Shown piece by piece: positions 8,430 through 16,236 of a stretch of 39,353 bases of DNA. Source of the stretch: Clostridiales bacterium (lineage in GTDB: Bacteria; Bacillota; Clostridia; Oscillospirales; Oscillospiraceae). The number at the start of each line of letters is the position of its first letter. The stretch's first letter is position 1. The notes beneath the pieces were generated by a model, which saw only the letters and a list, made by a program, of their open reading frames with translations, was not told where the DNA came from and ran no database searches. The position numbers and the translations under genes were made by a program. Where the stretch lies: contig CABIYX010000030.1 in NCBI GenBank assembly GCA_902363045.1, positions 1-39,353 on the forward strand, read 5' to 3'.

Positions 8430-9869
8430 ATGAACGTATTGGAGCAGTTGGAGCCCAAGAGCGTGTTCCGCTTTTTTGAGGAGATGTGCGCCATTCCCCA
8501 CGGCTCCCGGAACACCAAGGCCGTCAGCGACTGGTGTGCGGACTTTGCCCAGGCCCGGGGACTGGAGTACCACCAGGACGGAGACAACAATATTATCATC
8601 ATTAAGGAGGCTACGCCCGGCTATGAGGCCGCAGCCCCGATGATCCTTCAGGGGCACCTGGATATGGTTTGTGAGCAGACTGCCGACTGTCAGAAGGATA
8701 TGAGCCGGGAGGGTCTGGACCTGGCGGTGGACGGAGACTTTGTCTATGCCAAGGACACCACGCTTGGAGGAGATGACGGTATCGCTATCGCTATGGCCCT
8801 GGCCCTGCTGGATGCAGAGGATCTGCCCCATCCTCGGCTGGAGGCGGTATTTACGGTGGACGAGGAGATCGGTCTGCTGGGGGCTGCCTCCATCGATGTG
8901 GCACCGCTGAAGGGGCGGCAGATGCTGAATTTGGATTCGGAGGCGGAGGGCATCTTTACTGTCAGCTGTGCCGGAGGAAATACCAGTGCCTGTCGGCTTC
9001 CCCTGACCCGTGCCCCCTTTGATGGGGCGGGTGTGACCATTGCGGTGGGTGGACTGACCGGAGGACACTCCGGGGCGGAGATCCACAAGGGCCGCGCCAA
9101 CGCCAATGTGCTCATGGGCCGTATCCTCCGGGCGGCGGCCCGGCGGACAGAGCTGCGGCTGCTGCGGGTGGACGGCGGCCTGAAGGACAACGCCATCCCT
9201 GTGGCCTGCACGGCCCAGGTCGTGGCGGCGGAGCCCCAGGCGGTGATGGACGCCGTCCGGGAGATGGAGGCCGCGCTGCGCAATGAGTACCGCGTCACCG
9301 ACCCGGAGCTCTGGATCCGGGCGGAGGCGTCCGCTCCGGCGGAGCGGCCCATGGACGAGCGTTCCACCCGGCAGGTCCTGTGTATGCTCTCCTGCCTGCC
9401 CAACGGGGTGCAGGCTATGAGCGCGGAGATCCACGGGCTGGTGCAGACCTCCCTGAACCTGGGGATCCTAGCCACGGCGGAGACCTCCCTGCGGGCCTCC
9501 TTCTGCGTGCGCAGTTCGGTGGACTCCCAGCGGGAGATGCTGAAGGACCGCCTGGCCTGCCTGATGGAGGAGCTGGGGGGAACGGTGGAGTTTGCTGGGG
9601 ACTATACCGGCTGGCAGTACCGGGAGGACTCCCCCCTGAGGGAGCGGATGGCGGAGGTGTTCCGGGAACAGTACGGGAAAGAGCCCAAGATCGAGGCCAT
9701 CCACGCCGGACTGGAGTGCGGCGTCTTTGCCGGCAAGCTGCCCGGCCTGGACTGCGTCTCCATCGGGCCGGACCTGTTTGAGATCCACACCCCTCGGGAG
9801 CGGCTGAGCATCTCCTCGGTGCAGCGGATCTGGAACTTTGTGGTCGAGGTGCTCAAGCGGTCCAAGTGA
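8430..9869 (+). CDS. pepD: aminoacyl-histidine dipeptidase, PepD/M20C type
   Basis: A 479-residue zinc metallopeptidase of family M20C that splits Xaa-His and other dipeptides in the cytoplasm. Metal and catalytic residues are present: H76 and D78 in QGHLDMV, D115 in GGDDGIA, the Glu pair 145-146 in TVDEEIG, D169 in LDSE, and a C-terminal His in the FEIHTPRE segment. The lid-domain motif GGLTGGHSGAEIHKGRAN is intact. The ATG at 8430 is preceded by GGAGAGGAG and gives the standard N-terminus and family length; a longer frame upstream overlaps the previous gene and is not used. It ends the OPT/PqqD group and would digest imported peptides. Confidence 0.95.
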   Translation: MNVLEQLEPKSVFRFFEEMCAIPHGSRNTKAVSDWCADFAQARGLEYHQDGDNNIIIIKEATPGYEAAAPMILQGHLDMVCEQTADCQKDMSREGLDLAVDGDFVYAKDTTLGGDDGIAIAMALALLDAEDLPHPRLEAVFTVDEEIGLLGAASIDVAPLKGRQMLNLDSEAEGIFTVSCAGGNTSACRLPLTRAPFDGAGVTIAVGGLTGGHSGAEIHKGRANANVLMGRILRAAARRTELRLLRVDGGLKDNAIPVACTAQVVAAEPQAVMDAVREMEAALRNEYRVTDPELWIRAEASAPAERPMDERSTRQVLCMLSCLPNGVQAMSAEIHGLVQTSLNLGILATAETSLRASFCVRSSVDSQREMLKDRLACLMEELGGTVEFAGDYTGWQYREDSPLRERMAEVFREQYGKEPKIEAIHAGLECGVFAGKLPGLDCVSIGPDLFEIHTPRERLSISSVQRIWNFVVEVLKRSK

Positions 9870-9905
9870 TGCACCGCAGAGCCGGAAACCATACAGAACA
9901 AAATG

Positions 9906-9944
9906 ATAGGACGGGGAGCGCTGATGCGCCCCCGTCCTATTTTT
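9906..9944 (+). terminator. terminator after pepD
   Basis: A stem of ATAGGACGGGG and CCCCGTCCTAT closes on a short loop and is followed by T residues. It lies between two convergent genes and can serve both directions, though the T-run is better on the plus strand. Confidence 0.85.
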
Positions 9945-9956
9945 CATATTCAGCTG

Positions 9957-11189
9957 TCAGTTCTTCAGCAGGACGACAGCCACGTCATTTACATTCGTGC
10001 CGGTGGGTCCAGTGCGGATCAGGCCATCCACCTTTTCCAGGGCGTGATAGGCGTCGTTGTCCGCCAGGACCTGGTGGATGGTCAGGCCGGCCTGGGCCAG
10101 CTTGCCCTGGGTCTGGCCGTCCACGATGCCGCCGGCGGCGTCGGTGGGGCCGTCCGTCCCGTCGGAGCCCAGAGAGAAGATCAGGGCGTTCTCCATACCG
10201 GAGATCCCCTCGGCGGCAGACAGGGCCAGCTCCTGATTGCGGCCGCCCAGGCCCTTTCCGGTGAGAAGGACCACCGTTTCGCCTCCCGCCAGAAAGGCCA
10301 GGGAGCGCCCCTCCTGCCCGTGGGTGCGGGCGATGGAGGCCAGGAAGGAGCCGGCCTCCCGGGCCTGACAGCAGAGCTGATCGGTGAGGATATGAGTCTC
10401 ATAGCCCAGCCGCTGGCAGACGGCGGCGGCGGCGGCGCAGAGCTCCCGCACGCTTCCAGTGATGACAGTCTCTACATGGTCCAGCTCCTTGGGGGTCTCC
10501 CGGTCCAGCAGGGCGCGGGCCTGCTCAGACAGGGGGAGCTGGTACTTCTCCGCAATGGCCCGGGCCTGGGCGCAGGTGGAGCGGTCCGGATAGGCGGGGC
10601 CGGAGGCGATCATATCCAGGGGATCCCCCAGAATGTCGGACAGAACGATGGAATAGACCTGGGCCGGGGCGCACAGCTGGGCGAAGCGGCCCCCTTTGAC
10701 AGCGGACAGGCGCTTCCGGACGGTGTTCATCTCCACGATGTCCGCTCCGCAGGCCAGCAGGGCGCCGGTGAGCTGGGCCAGCTCCTCCGCCGGGATCAGG
10801 GGGCTTTCAAACAGGGCGGAGCCGCCGCCAGAGACCAGCAGGACCACGGTGTCCTGGGGCGTGAGGTCCTGGACCAGCTCCATGGCGGCCCGGGTCCCCC
10901 GGAAGGAGCCCTCGTCAGGCACCGGGTGCCCCCCCTCAAAGATCTGGCAGCGGGGGATGTCCCCCTGGCTGTGGCCGTGCTTGGTGACCACCACGCCCCG
11001 CTCCAGTCTGGGGCCCAGCAGCTCCGCGGCACAGCGGGCCATCTGCCAGGCGGCCTTTCCAAGGGCGACTAAAAAGACGCGGCCGGAGCCGAACTCCTTT
11101 CCCTCCAGGGCACGGCGCACCGCCTGATCGGGCAGGCAGGCCTCCAGCGCGCTGTGGATGATCTCCTGGGCGTCGGTGTAAATGGACAT
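9957..11189 (-). CDS. glycerate 2-kinase, DUF4147/MOFRL family
   Basis: A 410-residue kinase of the DUF4147-MOFRL type (GckA/TtuD-like), which phosphorylates D-glycerate to 2-phosphoglycerate. Visible features are an N-terminal Lys in VALGKAAWQMA, the KHGHSQ segment, the glycine-rich LVSGGGSALFE, the NTVRKRLSAVKGG helix and the C-terminal MOFRL part with GGETVVLL, GLGGRNQELAL and GSDGTDGPTDAAG. A GGAGGAG site precedes ATG 11189. It lies 31 bases downstream of the cdaR-type regulator and is almost certainly cotranscribed with it. CdaR is known to control glycerate and glucarate/galactarate catabolism, which supports the assignment. Some relatives are annotated as hydroxypyruvate reductase, but the kinase activity is better established. 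Confidence 0.92.
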   Translation of the reverse strand: MSIYTDAQEIIHSALEACLPDQAVRRALEGKEFGSGRVFLVALGKAAWQMARCAAELLGPRLERGVVVTKHGHSQGDIPRCQIFEGGHPVPDEGSFRGTRAAMELVQDLTPQDTVVLLVSGGGSALFESPLIPAEELAQLTGALLACGADIVEMNTVRKRLSAVKGGRFAQLCAPAQVYSIVLSDILGDPLDMIASGPAYPDRSTCAQARAIAEKYQLPLSEQARALLDRETPKELDHVETVITGSVRELCAAAAAVCQRLGYETHILTDQLCCQAREAGSFLASIARTHGQEGRSLAFLAGGETVVLLTGKGLGGRNQELALSAAEGISGMENALIFSLGSDGTDGPTDAAGGIVDGQTQGKLAQAGLTIHQVLADNDAYHALEKVDGLIRTGPTGTNVNDVAVVLLKN

Positions 11190-11220
11190 AGCGGCTCCTC
11201 CTTAACGATAGTTCTGTGGG

Positions 11221-12372
11221 TCAGCTGTCCTCCTCACGGGGGGAGGACAGGCAGGCCAGATACAGCAGGACGGATCCCTTGGGGTCCCGGACGCTGTATC
11301 CGGTGAGCGCCTGGATCCGCTGCAAGTGATAATGTACAGTGTTTTTGTGGACGTACAGGGTCTCGGCCATCTGCTTGACGTCCCCATGGCACTGAAAGTA
11401 GAGCAGAACAGTGCGGCGGATGCTCTCCCGCTCCTCCGGGGTGCAGCCGGAGAAAACCAGGGAGACCAGATCCCGCCGGATGTCCGGGGCGATGCTGTCG
11501 GCGAGAAACTCCAGCGAGACCTCGTCATAGCGCAGGATACGCCCTCCGCCGTCCGCGCTGGCCGTCTGGCTGGCGGTCCTGGCCTCCTGATAGCAGCGGC
11601 GAATGTCCAGACCCCGCCGGCCCTCCGCGCTCATGCCGCCGCACACCGCCGCCTGATAGGCCCCCTCCAGCTCCCCGCGGATCTGGTTGACGCAGGCCAG
11701 GACCTCATACCGGTTCCGGTCGGGGAACAGCAGCAGGATCCGCTGGTTGATCACCGCGCACAGGCTGTTGGGGTGGGCGCTCAGATAGGGGCGGATGTGC
11801 TTGAGAAAGAGGGCGTTGCGCATCTCCTGGGGGGAGGCGCCGGCCTGCCCGGGGCTGAGGGGCTCCAGCACCTCCAGGATCACCACGGTCCAGCGGGCGG
11901 TGACGTCGATCCCCAGCATATTGCCCCGCAGCTCCAGCTCCGCCTGGTCAGGCTCCTCAGAGAAGAGCCACCGCTCAATGAAGCACTGGCGGGCGCTGTC
12001 CAGCAGGTCCTCCTGGGCCTGCCGCCGGGCATCCCGCACCATGATCTCTGTCATGCGCTTGAGGATGGCGCCCAGGGCGTCCACCTCCGCCGGGGCGCCG
12101 GTGATGCCGATCACCCCTACCGTCTCCCCGTCCAGCTGGATGGGGAGGTTGACGCCCGGACGGATCCCCCCGGGGCGGCGGTCCTCCTGGACCGTCAGGC
12201 GGGGCAGCTTTTGGGACAGGATCTGGCAGGCTCCCTCGTGGCGCTGGCCCACACGGCCCGGGTCTGTGCTGGCAAAGATGGTGCCCGTGCCGTCCATAAT
12301 GTTGATGTCGTGGCCTGTGATCTCCTTCATCTCTTGGACAATGGAGAGGGCCGCTGCTTCTGAAATAAACAT
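11221..12372 (-). CDS. CdaR/PucR-type sugar diacid regulator
   Basis: A 383-residue transcription factor. The N-terminal ~130 residues match the sugar diacid recognition domain (AALSIVQEM, GHDINIMDGTGTIFASTD, VNLPI and VGVIGITG blocks). A central GGDEF-like regulatory part follows. The C-terminus is a PucR-type helix-turn-helix near 320-370 (VKQMAETLYVHKNTVHYHLQ). Such proteins activate or repress glycerate and sugar-diacid genes on binding their ligand. ATG 12372 has AAAGGA nine bases upstream; the longer upstream frame crosses the promoter and is rejected. It is divergent from a D-2-hydroxyacid dehydrogenase and is followed by glycerate kinase, so it probably controls both. Confidence 0.9.
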   Translation of the reverse strand: MFISEAAALSIVQEMKEITGHDINIMDGTGTIFASTDPGRVGQRHEGACQILSQKLPRLTVQEDRRPGGIRPGVNLPIQLDGETVGVIGITGAPAEVDALGAILKRMTEIMVRDARRQAQEDLLDSARQCFIERWLFSEEPDQAELELRGNMLGIDVTARWTVVILEVLEPLSPGQAGASPQEMRNALFLKHIRPYLSAHPNSLCAVINQRILLLFPDRNRYEVLACVNQIRGELEGAYQAAVCGGMSAEGRRGLDIRRCYQEARTASQTASADGGGRILRYDEVSLEFLADSIAPDIRRDLVSLVFSGCTPEERESIRRTVLLYFQCHGDVKQMAETLYVHKNTVHYHLQRIQALTGYSVRDPKGSVLLYLACLSSPREEDS

Positions 12373-12451
12373 ACCGCACCGTCCTTTGGAAAATATACGA
12401 AAATAATGATATAAATTTAGATTCTGTACAACAAGAGTTCCGTTATCATGT

Positions 12452-12480
12452 AGTATAAGCAGAAGCCCCCGGGCTGTAAA
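12452..12480 (-). promoter_or_regulatory. promoter of cdaR-glycerate kinase
   Basis: On the minus strand TTTACA (12475-12480) and TATACT (12452-12457) are separated by exactly 17 bases, giving a leader of ~70 bases before the cdaR start. The other half of the divergent region must serve the dehydrogenase, but no clean plus-strand promoter was found there. Confidence 0.7.
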
Positions 12481-12565
12481 GAGGTTTGACAGAAAACCGG
12501 CGGTCCTGGGACAAAAAAGCAAGACTGACATGATAAGCATGATAGAAAATGAGGAGGCTGCTGCA

Positions 12566-13531
12566 ATGAAAATCGTAGTGCTGGATGGTTATACGGAAAA
12601 TCCCGGCGACCTGAGCTGGGATCAGCTGAGCTGTATGGGGGAGCTGACGGTTTATGACCGGACCTCCTATGTGGAGGCCCCCATCATCGCGGAGCGGATC
12701 GGCGACGCGGAGGTGGTGGTCACCAATAAGACTCCCATCTCCAAGGAGACTATGGATAAGTGCCCCAACCTGAAGATGATCGCTGTACTGGCCACCGGCT
12801 ACAATGTGATCAACTATGACTACGCCAAGAAGAAGGGGATCCCGGTGTGCAACGTGCCCACCTATGGCACCGCCTGTGTGGGACAGTACGCCATTGCCCT
12901 GCTTCTGGAGGTGTGCCACCACATCGGCCACCACGACAAGACCGTCCACGAGGGCAAGTGGGCCAACCACATCGACTGGTGCTACTGGGACCACCCCCTC
13001 ATCGAGCTGGACGGCAAGACCGCCGGCATCATCGGCTTCGGCCGCATCGGCCAGACCACCGGCCGCATCGCCAAGGCCCTGGGCATGAAGGTGCTGGCCT
13101 ATGACCTGTACCCCAACGACTCCGGCAAGGCCATCGCCGAGTATGTGGACCTGGATACCCTGCTGGCCCAGTCCAACGTGGTGTTCCTCCACTGCAACCT
13201 CACCGCGGACAATGAGAAGATGATCAACAAAGAAAATATCGCCAAGATGAAGGACGGGGCCATCCTCATCAACAACTCCCGCGGCCAGCTCATTGACGAG
13301 CAGGATGTGACCGATGCACTGAAGTCCGGCAAGCTGGCGGCCGCCGGCCTGGATGTGGTGTACACTGAGCCCATCCGCGCGGACAACCCCCTGCTCACTG
13401 CCCCCAACTGCATCATTACCCCCCATATGTCCTGGGGCGCCAAGGAGGCCCGCCAGCGCATCATGGACTGCACGGCGGACAACGTCCGCGCCTATCTGGA
13501 CGGCGCGCCCATCCATGTGGTAAATCCCTGA
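12566..13531 (+). CDS. D-2-hydroxyacid dehydrogenase (NAD)
   Basis: A 321-residue oxidoreductase of the D-isomer 2-hydroxyacid dehydrogenase family. The Rossmann motif GFGRIG is at 157-162, with D180 as the NAD-selecting acid. The catalytic Arg (R239 in NNSRG), Glu (E268 in TEPI) and His (H287 in TPHMSWG) are all present. Close relatives are annotated as glycerate dehydrogenase/hydroxypyruvate reductase. Its position opposite cdaR and glycerate kinase supports a role in glycerate or hydroxypyruvate interconversion, but lactate- or phenyllactate-type substrates cannot be excluded. ATG 12566 has GAGGAGG eight bases upstream; in-frame ATGs before it are leader sequence. Confidence 0.92.
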   Translation: MKIVVLDGYTENPGDLSWDQLSCMGELTVYDRTSYVEAPIIAERIGDAEVVVTNKTPISKETMDKCPNLKMIAVLATGYNVINYDYAKKKGIPVCNVPTYGTACVGQYAIALLLEVCHHIGHHDKTVHEGKWANHIDWCYWDHPLIELDGKTAGIIGFGRIGQTTGRIAKALGMKVLAYDLYPNDSGKAIAEYVDLDTLLAQSNVVFLHCNLTADNEKMINKENIAKMKDGAILINNSRGQLIDEQDVTDALKSGKLAAAGLDVVYTEPIRADNPLLTAPNCIITPHMSWGAKEARQRIMDCTADNVRAYLDGAPIHVVNP

Positions 13532-13558
13532 ACGAAGGATCAAAACAGCTGAACATGA

Positions 13559-13609
13559 CCCCCGGCTCCGGATCATTCTCTGATCATGCGGAGCCGGGGG
13601 CCGGTTTTT
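13559..13609 (+). terminator. terminator after the hydroxyacid dehydrogenase
   Basis: CCCCCGGCTCCG (13559-13570) pairs with CGGAGCCGGGGG (13589-13600) over an 18-base loop that contains the GATCA/TGATC pair. CCGGTTTTT follows. Confidence 0.85.
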
Positions 13610-13700
13610 GTCCGGGTCAAGAGGAAGAGACGCCGGGAAGAATACTTGGGGTATATGGACTTGCATAGACGGAATACAGTGGGACAGGAGGTGTCGGTTC

Positions 13701-14396
13701 ATGTTTTCTCCAGTGATCTATCTCATGCTGCACAGTCTGTTTTTCACCCTACGGCTGTCGGGGGGTGGGGGTTCCTTCCCGCGCCCGCTGAAGCCGGAGG
13801 AGGAAAAGCTGTATCTGGAGCGGTGCGCGGCGGGCGATCTGGAGGCCCGGAATGTTCTGGTGGAGCACAACCTGCGGCTGGTGGCCCATATTGTGAAGAA
13901 GTACTACGCCCAGACCGGAGACCAGGATGACCTGATTTCCATTGGGACCATCGGCCTGATCAAGGGAATTTCTACCTTTAAGGCGGATAAAAATGTGCGC
14001 CTGGCGACCTACGCCAGCCGGTGCATCGAAAATGAGATCCTGATGCACTTCCGTTCCCAGCGCAAGCTTCAGGGCGAGGTCTCGCTGACCGAAACGCTGG
14101 AGACCGGCGGAGACGGGAGCTCTCTGTCTCTGATGGATGTGCTTGCTGTGGATGATGACCTGTTGGAGGAGCTGGATACACGGGACGCCTGCCGCAGGGT
14201 ACGCCGCTGTGTCCAGACCTGCCTGACCCCGAGGGAGCGGATGGTCATCACACTGCGGTATGGGCTGGATGACCGCCCGCCGCGCACCCAACGGGAGATC
14301 GCGGCACGGTGCGGGATCAGCCGGTCCTATGTATCGCGCATCGAGAAACGGGCGCTGGAGAAACTGGGTGAGGCGATGGAGGGCTGGGAGCCGTAG
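13701..14396 (+). CDS. sigK: sporulation sigma factor sigma-K (pro-form)
   Basis: A 231-residue sigma-70 family factor. It begins with a hydrophobic pro-sequence (MFSPVIYLMLHSLFF) before PRPLKPEEEKLYL, as expected for pro-sigma-K, which is membrane-bound until cleaved by SpoIVFB in the mother cell. Region 2 reads NLRLVAHIVKKYY, then GTIGLIKGISTF and ATYASRCIENEILM. Region 4 has TQREIAARCGISRSYVSRIE. The gene is continuous, without the skin-type interruption seen in some Bacillus and Clostridioides. ATG 13701 follows AGGAGGTG by seven bases. Alternative members are SigE or SigG, but the short hydrophobic leader and FPRPL start favour sigma-K. It shows that the host is a spore former. Confidence 0.9.
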   Translation: MFSPVIYLMLHSLFFTLRLSGGGGSFPRPLKPEEEKLYLERCAAGDLEARNVLVEHNLRLVAHIVKKYYAQTGDQDDLISIGTIGLIKGISTFKADKNVRLATYASRCIENEILMHFRSQRKLQGEVSLTETLETGGDGSSLSLMDVLAVDDDLLEELDTRDACRRVRRCVQTCLTPRERMVITLRYGLDDRPPRTQREIAARCGISRSYVSRIEKRALEKLGEAMEGWEP

Positions 14397-14449
14397 GCGC
14401 ACAGCGAATAAAATGCAAGAAGCGCTGCATTAAAAGTGAAGAGAATGCA

Positions 14450-14475
14450 AAAATCGTTAAAATACTAACGATTTT
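14450..14475 (+). terminator. 10-bp hairpin after sigK
   Basis: AAAATCGTTA (14450-14459) and TAACGATTTT (14466-14475) form a perfect stem with a 6-base loop and a T-rich 3' side. It may end the sigK transcript. The stem is weak in GC, so an operator role for the TRAP promoter downstream is possible. Confidence 0.45.
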
Positions 14476-14502
14476 GCACAATATGCAGGATGTTGTGCAA
14501 AA
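14472..14502. promoter_or_regulatory. 10-bp inverted repeat, likely operator of the TRAP operon
   Basis: TTTTGCACAA (14472-14481) and TTGTGCAAAA (14493-14502) are perfect inverted copies 11 bases apart. They lie ~25-55 bases upstream of the -35 box of the TRAP promoter. TGCA cores recur about eight times from 14412 to 14565, including in the -35 box. The binding protein is unknown. Confidence 0.5.
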
Positions 14503-14526
14503 CATCTGTTTTTCGGAAAAAGAACC

Positions 14527-14555
14527 TTGCATTTTTACAGCAAATATACTATAAT
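14527..14555 (+). promoter_or_regulatory. sigma-A promoter of the TRAP transporter operon
   Basis: TTGCAT (14527-14532) and TATAAT (14550-14555) are 17 bases apart. The predicted start is near 14562, giving a short leader of ~50 bases before the first gene. Confidence 0.8.
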
Positions 14556-14611
14556 AATCCTGCAAGTACAGTTCCCCAGCAAATCAAATTTTGAATTGGG
14601 AGGAATCAGTA

Positions 14612-15616
14612 ATGATGAAGAAGAAGCTTGCTCTTGTCCTGGCAATGGCCATGACCGCCAGCCTGGCTCTGACCGGCTGCGGCAACGGCAGCGGCTCCGG
14701 CTCCGGCTCTGGCGCTGGCTCCAGCACCCCCGCGCCTGCGGGGAAGACCACCCAGGTCCTGGCCACCGGCGGCACCACTGGTACTTACTATGGTGTCGGC
14801 TCCGCCATGATGAACGTCCTGAACCCCCTGCTGACCCTGACCGAACTGAACGTCACCTCCACCGGTGCGTCCAAGGACAACGTCGAGGGCATCACCGATG
14901 ATGAGTATGGCCTGGCCATCCTTCAGTCTGACGTTCTGACCTATGCTCACGAGGGCACCAACGTATTCACCGCTCCTGAGACGGACGCCCTGTGGGTGGC
15001 CGGCCTGTACAATGAGACTGTTCAGATCACCGCCAAGGGCGGCATCACCAGCGTGGACCAGCTGAAGGGCAAGGCCGTCTGCGTGGGCGATCAGGGCTCC
15101 GGTACGGAGTTCAACGCCTATCAGGTGCTGGAAGCCTACGGCATGACCGCCGATGACATCGAGGTCGTCCACGCCAACTTCGGCGAGGCCTCCGAGATGC
15201 TGAAGAACGGCCAGATCGACGCCGCCTTCACCGTGGCCGGCGCCCCCACCACCGCCATCACCGAGCTGGCCACCAGCGGCATGGACTTCTCTCTGGTCAG
15301 CCTTGACCAGGAGCACGTTGACGCCCTGCACGAGAAGTACCCCTTCCTGGTTCAGGAGAACCTGCCCGCCGGCACCTATGAGGGTGTTGACACTGAGACC
15401 ATCTGCGTGGCCGTCGAGGCCGCCTTGGTCGCCTCCACCGACATGAGCGAGGACGCCGTGTATGAGCTGACCAAGACCATGTTCGAGAACCTGGAGGACC
15501 TGGGCACTTCCCACGCCAAGTTCCAGCTGGTCAGCGCGGAGAAGGCCGCCGAGAACGGTTCCGTCCCCATGCATCCCGGCGCTGAGAAGTACTACAAGGA
15601 GATCGGCCTGCTGTAA
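14612..15616 (+). CDS. TAXI-type TRAP transporter solute-binding lipoprotein
   Basis: A 334-residue secreted binding protein. The signal peptide MMKKKLALVLAMAMTASLAL ends in a lipobox LTGC, and a Gly/Ser-rich linker follows, so the mature protein is tethered to the membrane. The TAXI domain starts with LATGGTTGTYYGVGSAM, a family hallmark, and includes QSDVLTYAHEG, DQGSGTEFNA and FTVAGAPTTA. TAXI proteins capture organic acids or amino acids such as glutamate and deliver them to a fused TRAP permease. The complete partner set follows (DUF1850 protein, permease). GGGAGG lies eight bases before ATG 14612; the next codon is also ATG. The substrate is not known. Confidence 0.95.
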   Translation: MMKKKLALVLAMAMTASLALTGCGNGSGSGSGSGAGSSTPAPAGKTTQVLATGGTTGTYYGVGSAMMNVLNPLLTLTELNVTSTGASKDNVEGITDDEYGLAILQSDVLTYAHEGTNVFTAPETDALWVAGLYNETVQITAKGGITSVDQLKGKAVCVGDQGSGTEFNAYQVLEAYGMTADDIEVVHANFGEASEMLKNGQIDAAFTVAGAPTTAITELATSGMDFSLVSLDQEHVDALHEKYPFLVQENLPAGTYEGVDTETICVAVEAALVASTDMSEDAVYELTKTMFENLEDLGTSHAKFQLVSAEKAAENGSVPMHPGAEKYYKEIGLL

Positions 15617-15636
15617 TTTTTACGGCAGAAACTGAT

Positions 15637-16212
15637 TTGTTTCGGACACATAGAAAGCTGGCCGCCGCAGTGGTAGCACTGGGTGCTATGGCTGCGGCGG
15701 CCATTCTCTTTCTGGCATCCAATGCGGGTTGGTATCTTGTCGTATCGGACGGGAAGAGCGGCGAGGAGTTGGCCAGCTATCCTCTGGAGCCGGGAGAGCA
15801 ATTTGCCGTCGGTTTCATCCATTCTGTCAATCTGCGGCCTCTGATCGACGTTTATGAGGTGTCGGAGGACGGCAGGATGTATGCCGAGGAGACGATCTAT
15901 TATCAGTTTGGCGCAGGAGTCCAGACGGAAGTGGGTGAGGGAGAGACCATGACCCTGGGCGAGGACGGCGCGATCATTGTAGGCAATATCCATCAAGGCT
16001 TTGAGACGTTCACCTGTTCGGTGGGGATGGTGTCGGACCGGACCCTGATGCTGGGAGATATTCACCCGGATTACCCGGCGATCAAGCCGCTCGTGGGAGT
16101 GTTTACCGACCAGCTGGAGCAGCAGGTGGGCGATGTGAAGATCATTAGTCTGAGCAATTTGTGTGGAAGAAGGTCAATCGTGTCATTTCGATATGAACAT
16201 CGGTTGTTTTAA
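15637..16212 (+). CDS. DUF1850 protein of the TRAP operon
   Basis: A 191-residue protein with one N-terminal membrane segment (~residues 9-28, AAAVVALGAMAAAAILFLAS) and an extracytoplasmic domain. The GFIHSVNLRPLIDVYEV segment is typical of DUF1850, a family found almost only between TAXI binding proteins and fused TRAP permeases. Its role in transport is unknown; stabilising the permease or the binding protein is a guess. The start used is TTG 15637, with only a weak ribosome site, so the N-terminus is uncertain. The gene starts 20 bases after the binding protein and ends 24 bases before the permease, so it is expressed within that operon. Confidence 0.8.
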   Translation: MFRTHRKLAAAVVALGAMAAAAILFLASNAGWYLVVSDGKSGEELASYPLEPGEQFAVGFIHSVNLRPLIDVYEVSEDGRMYAEETIYYQFGAGVQTEVGEGETMTLGEDGAIIVGNIHQGFETFTCSVGMVSDRTLMLGDIHPDYPAIKPLVGVFTDQLEQQVGDVKIISLSNLCGRRSIVSFRYEHRLF

Positions 16213-16236
16213 GAAACCTGGAGGAGGAGACTCAAT

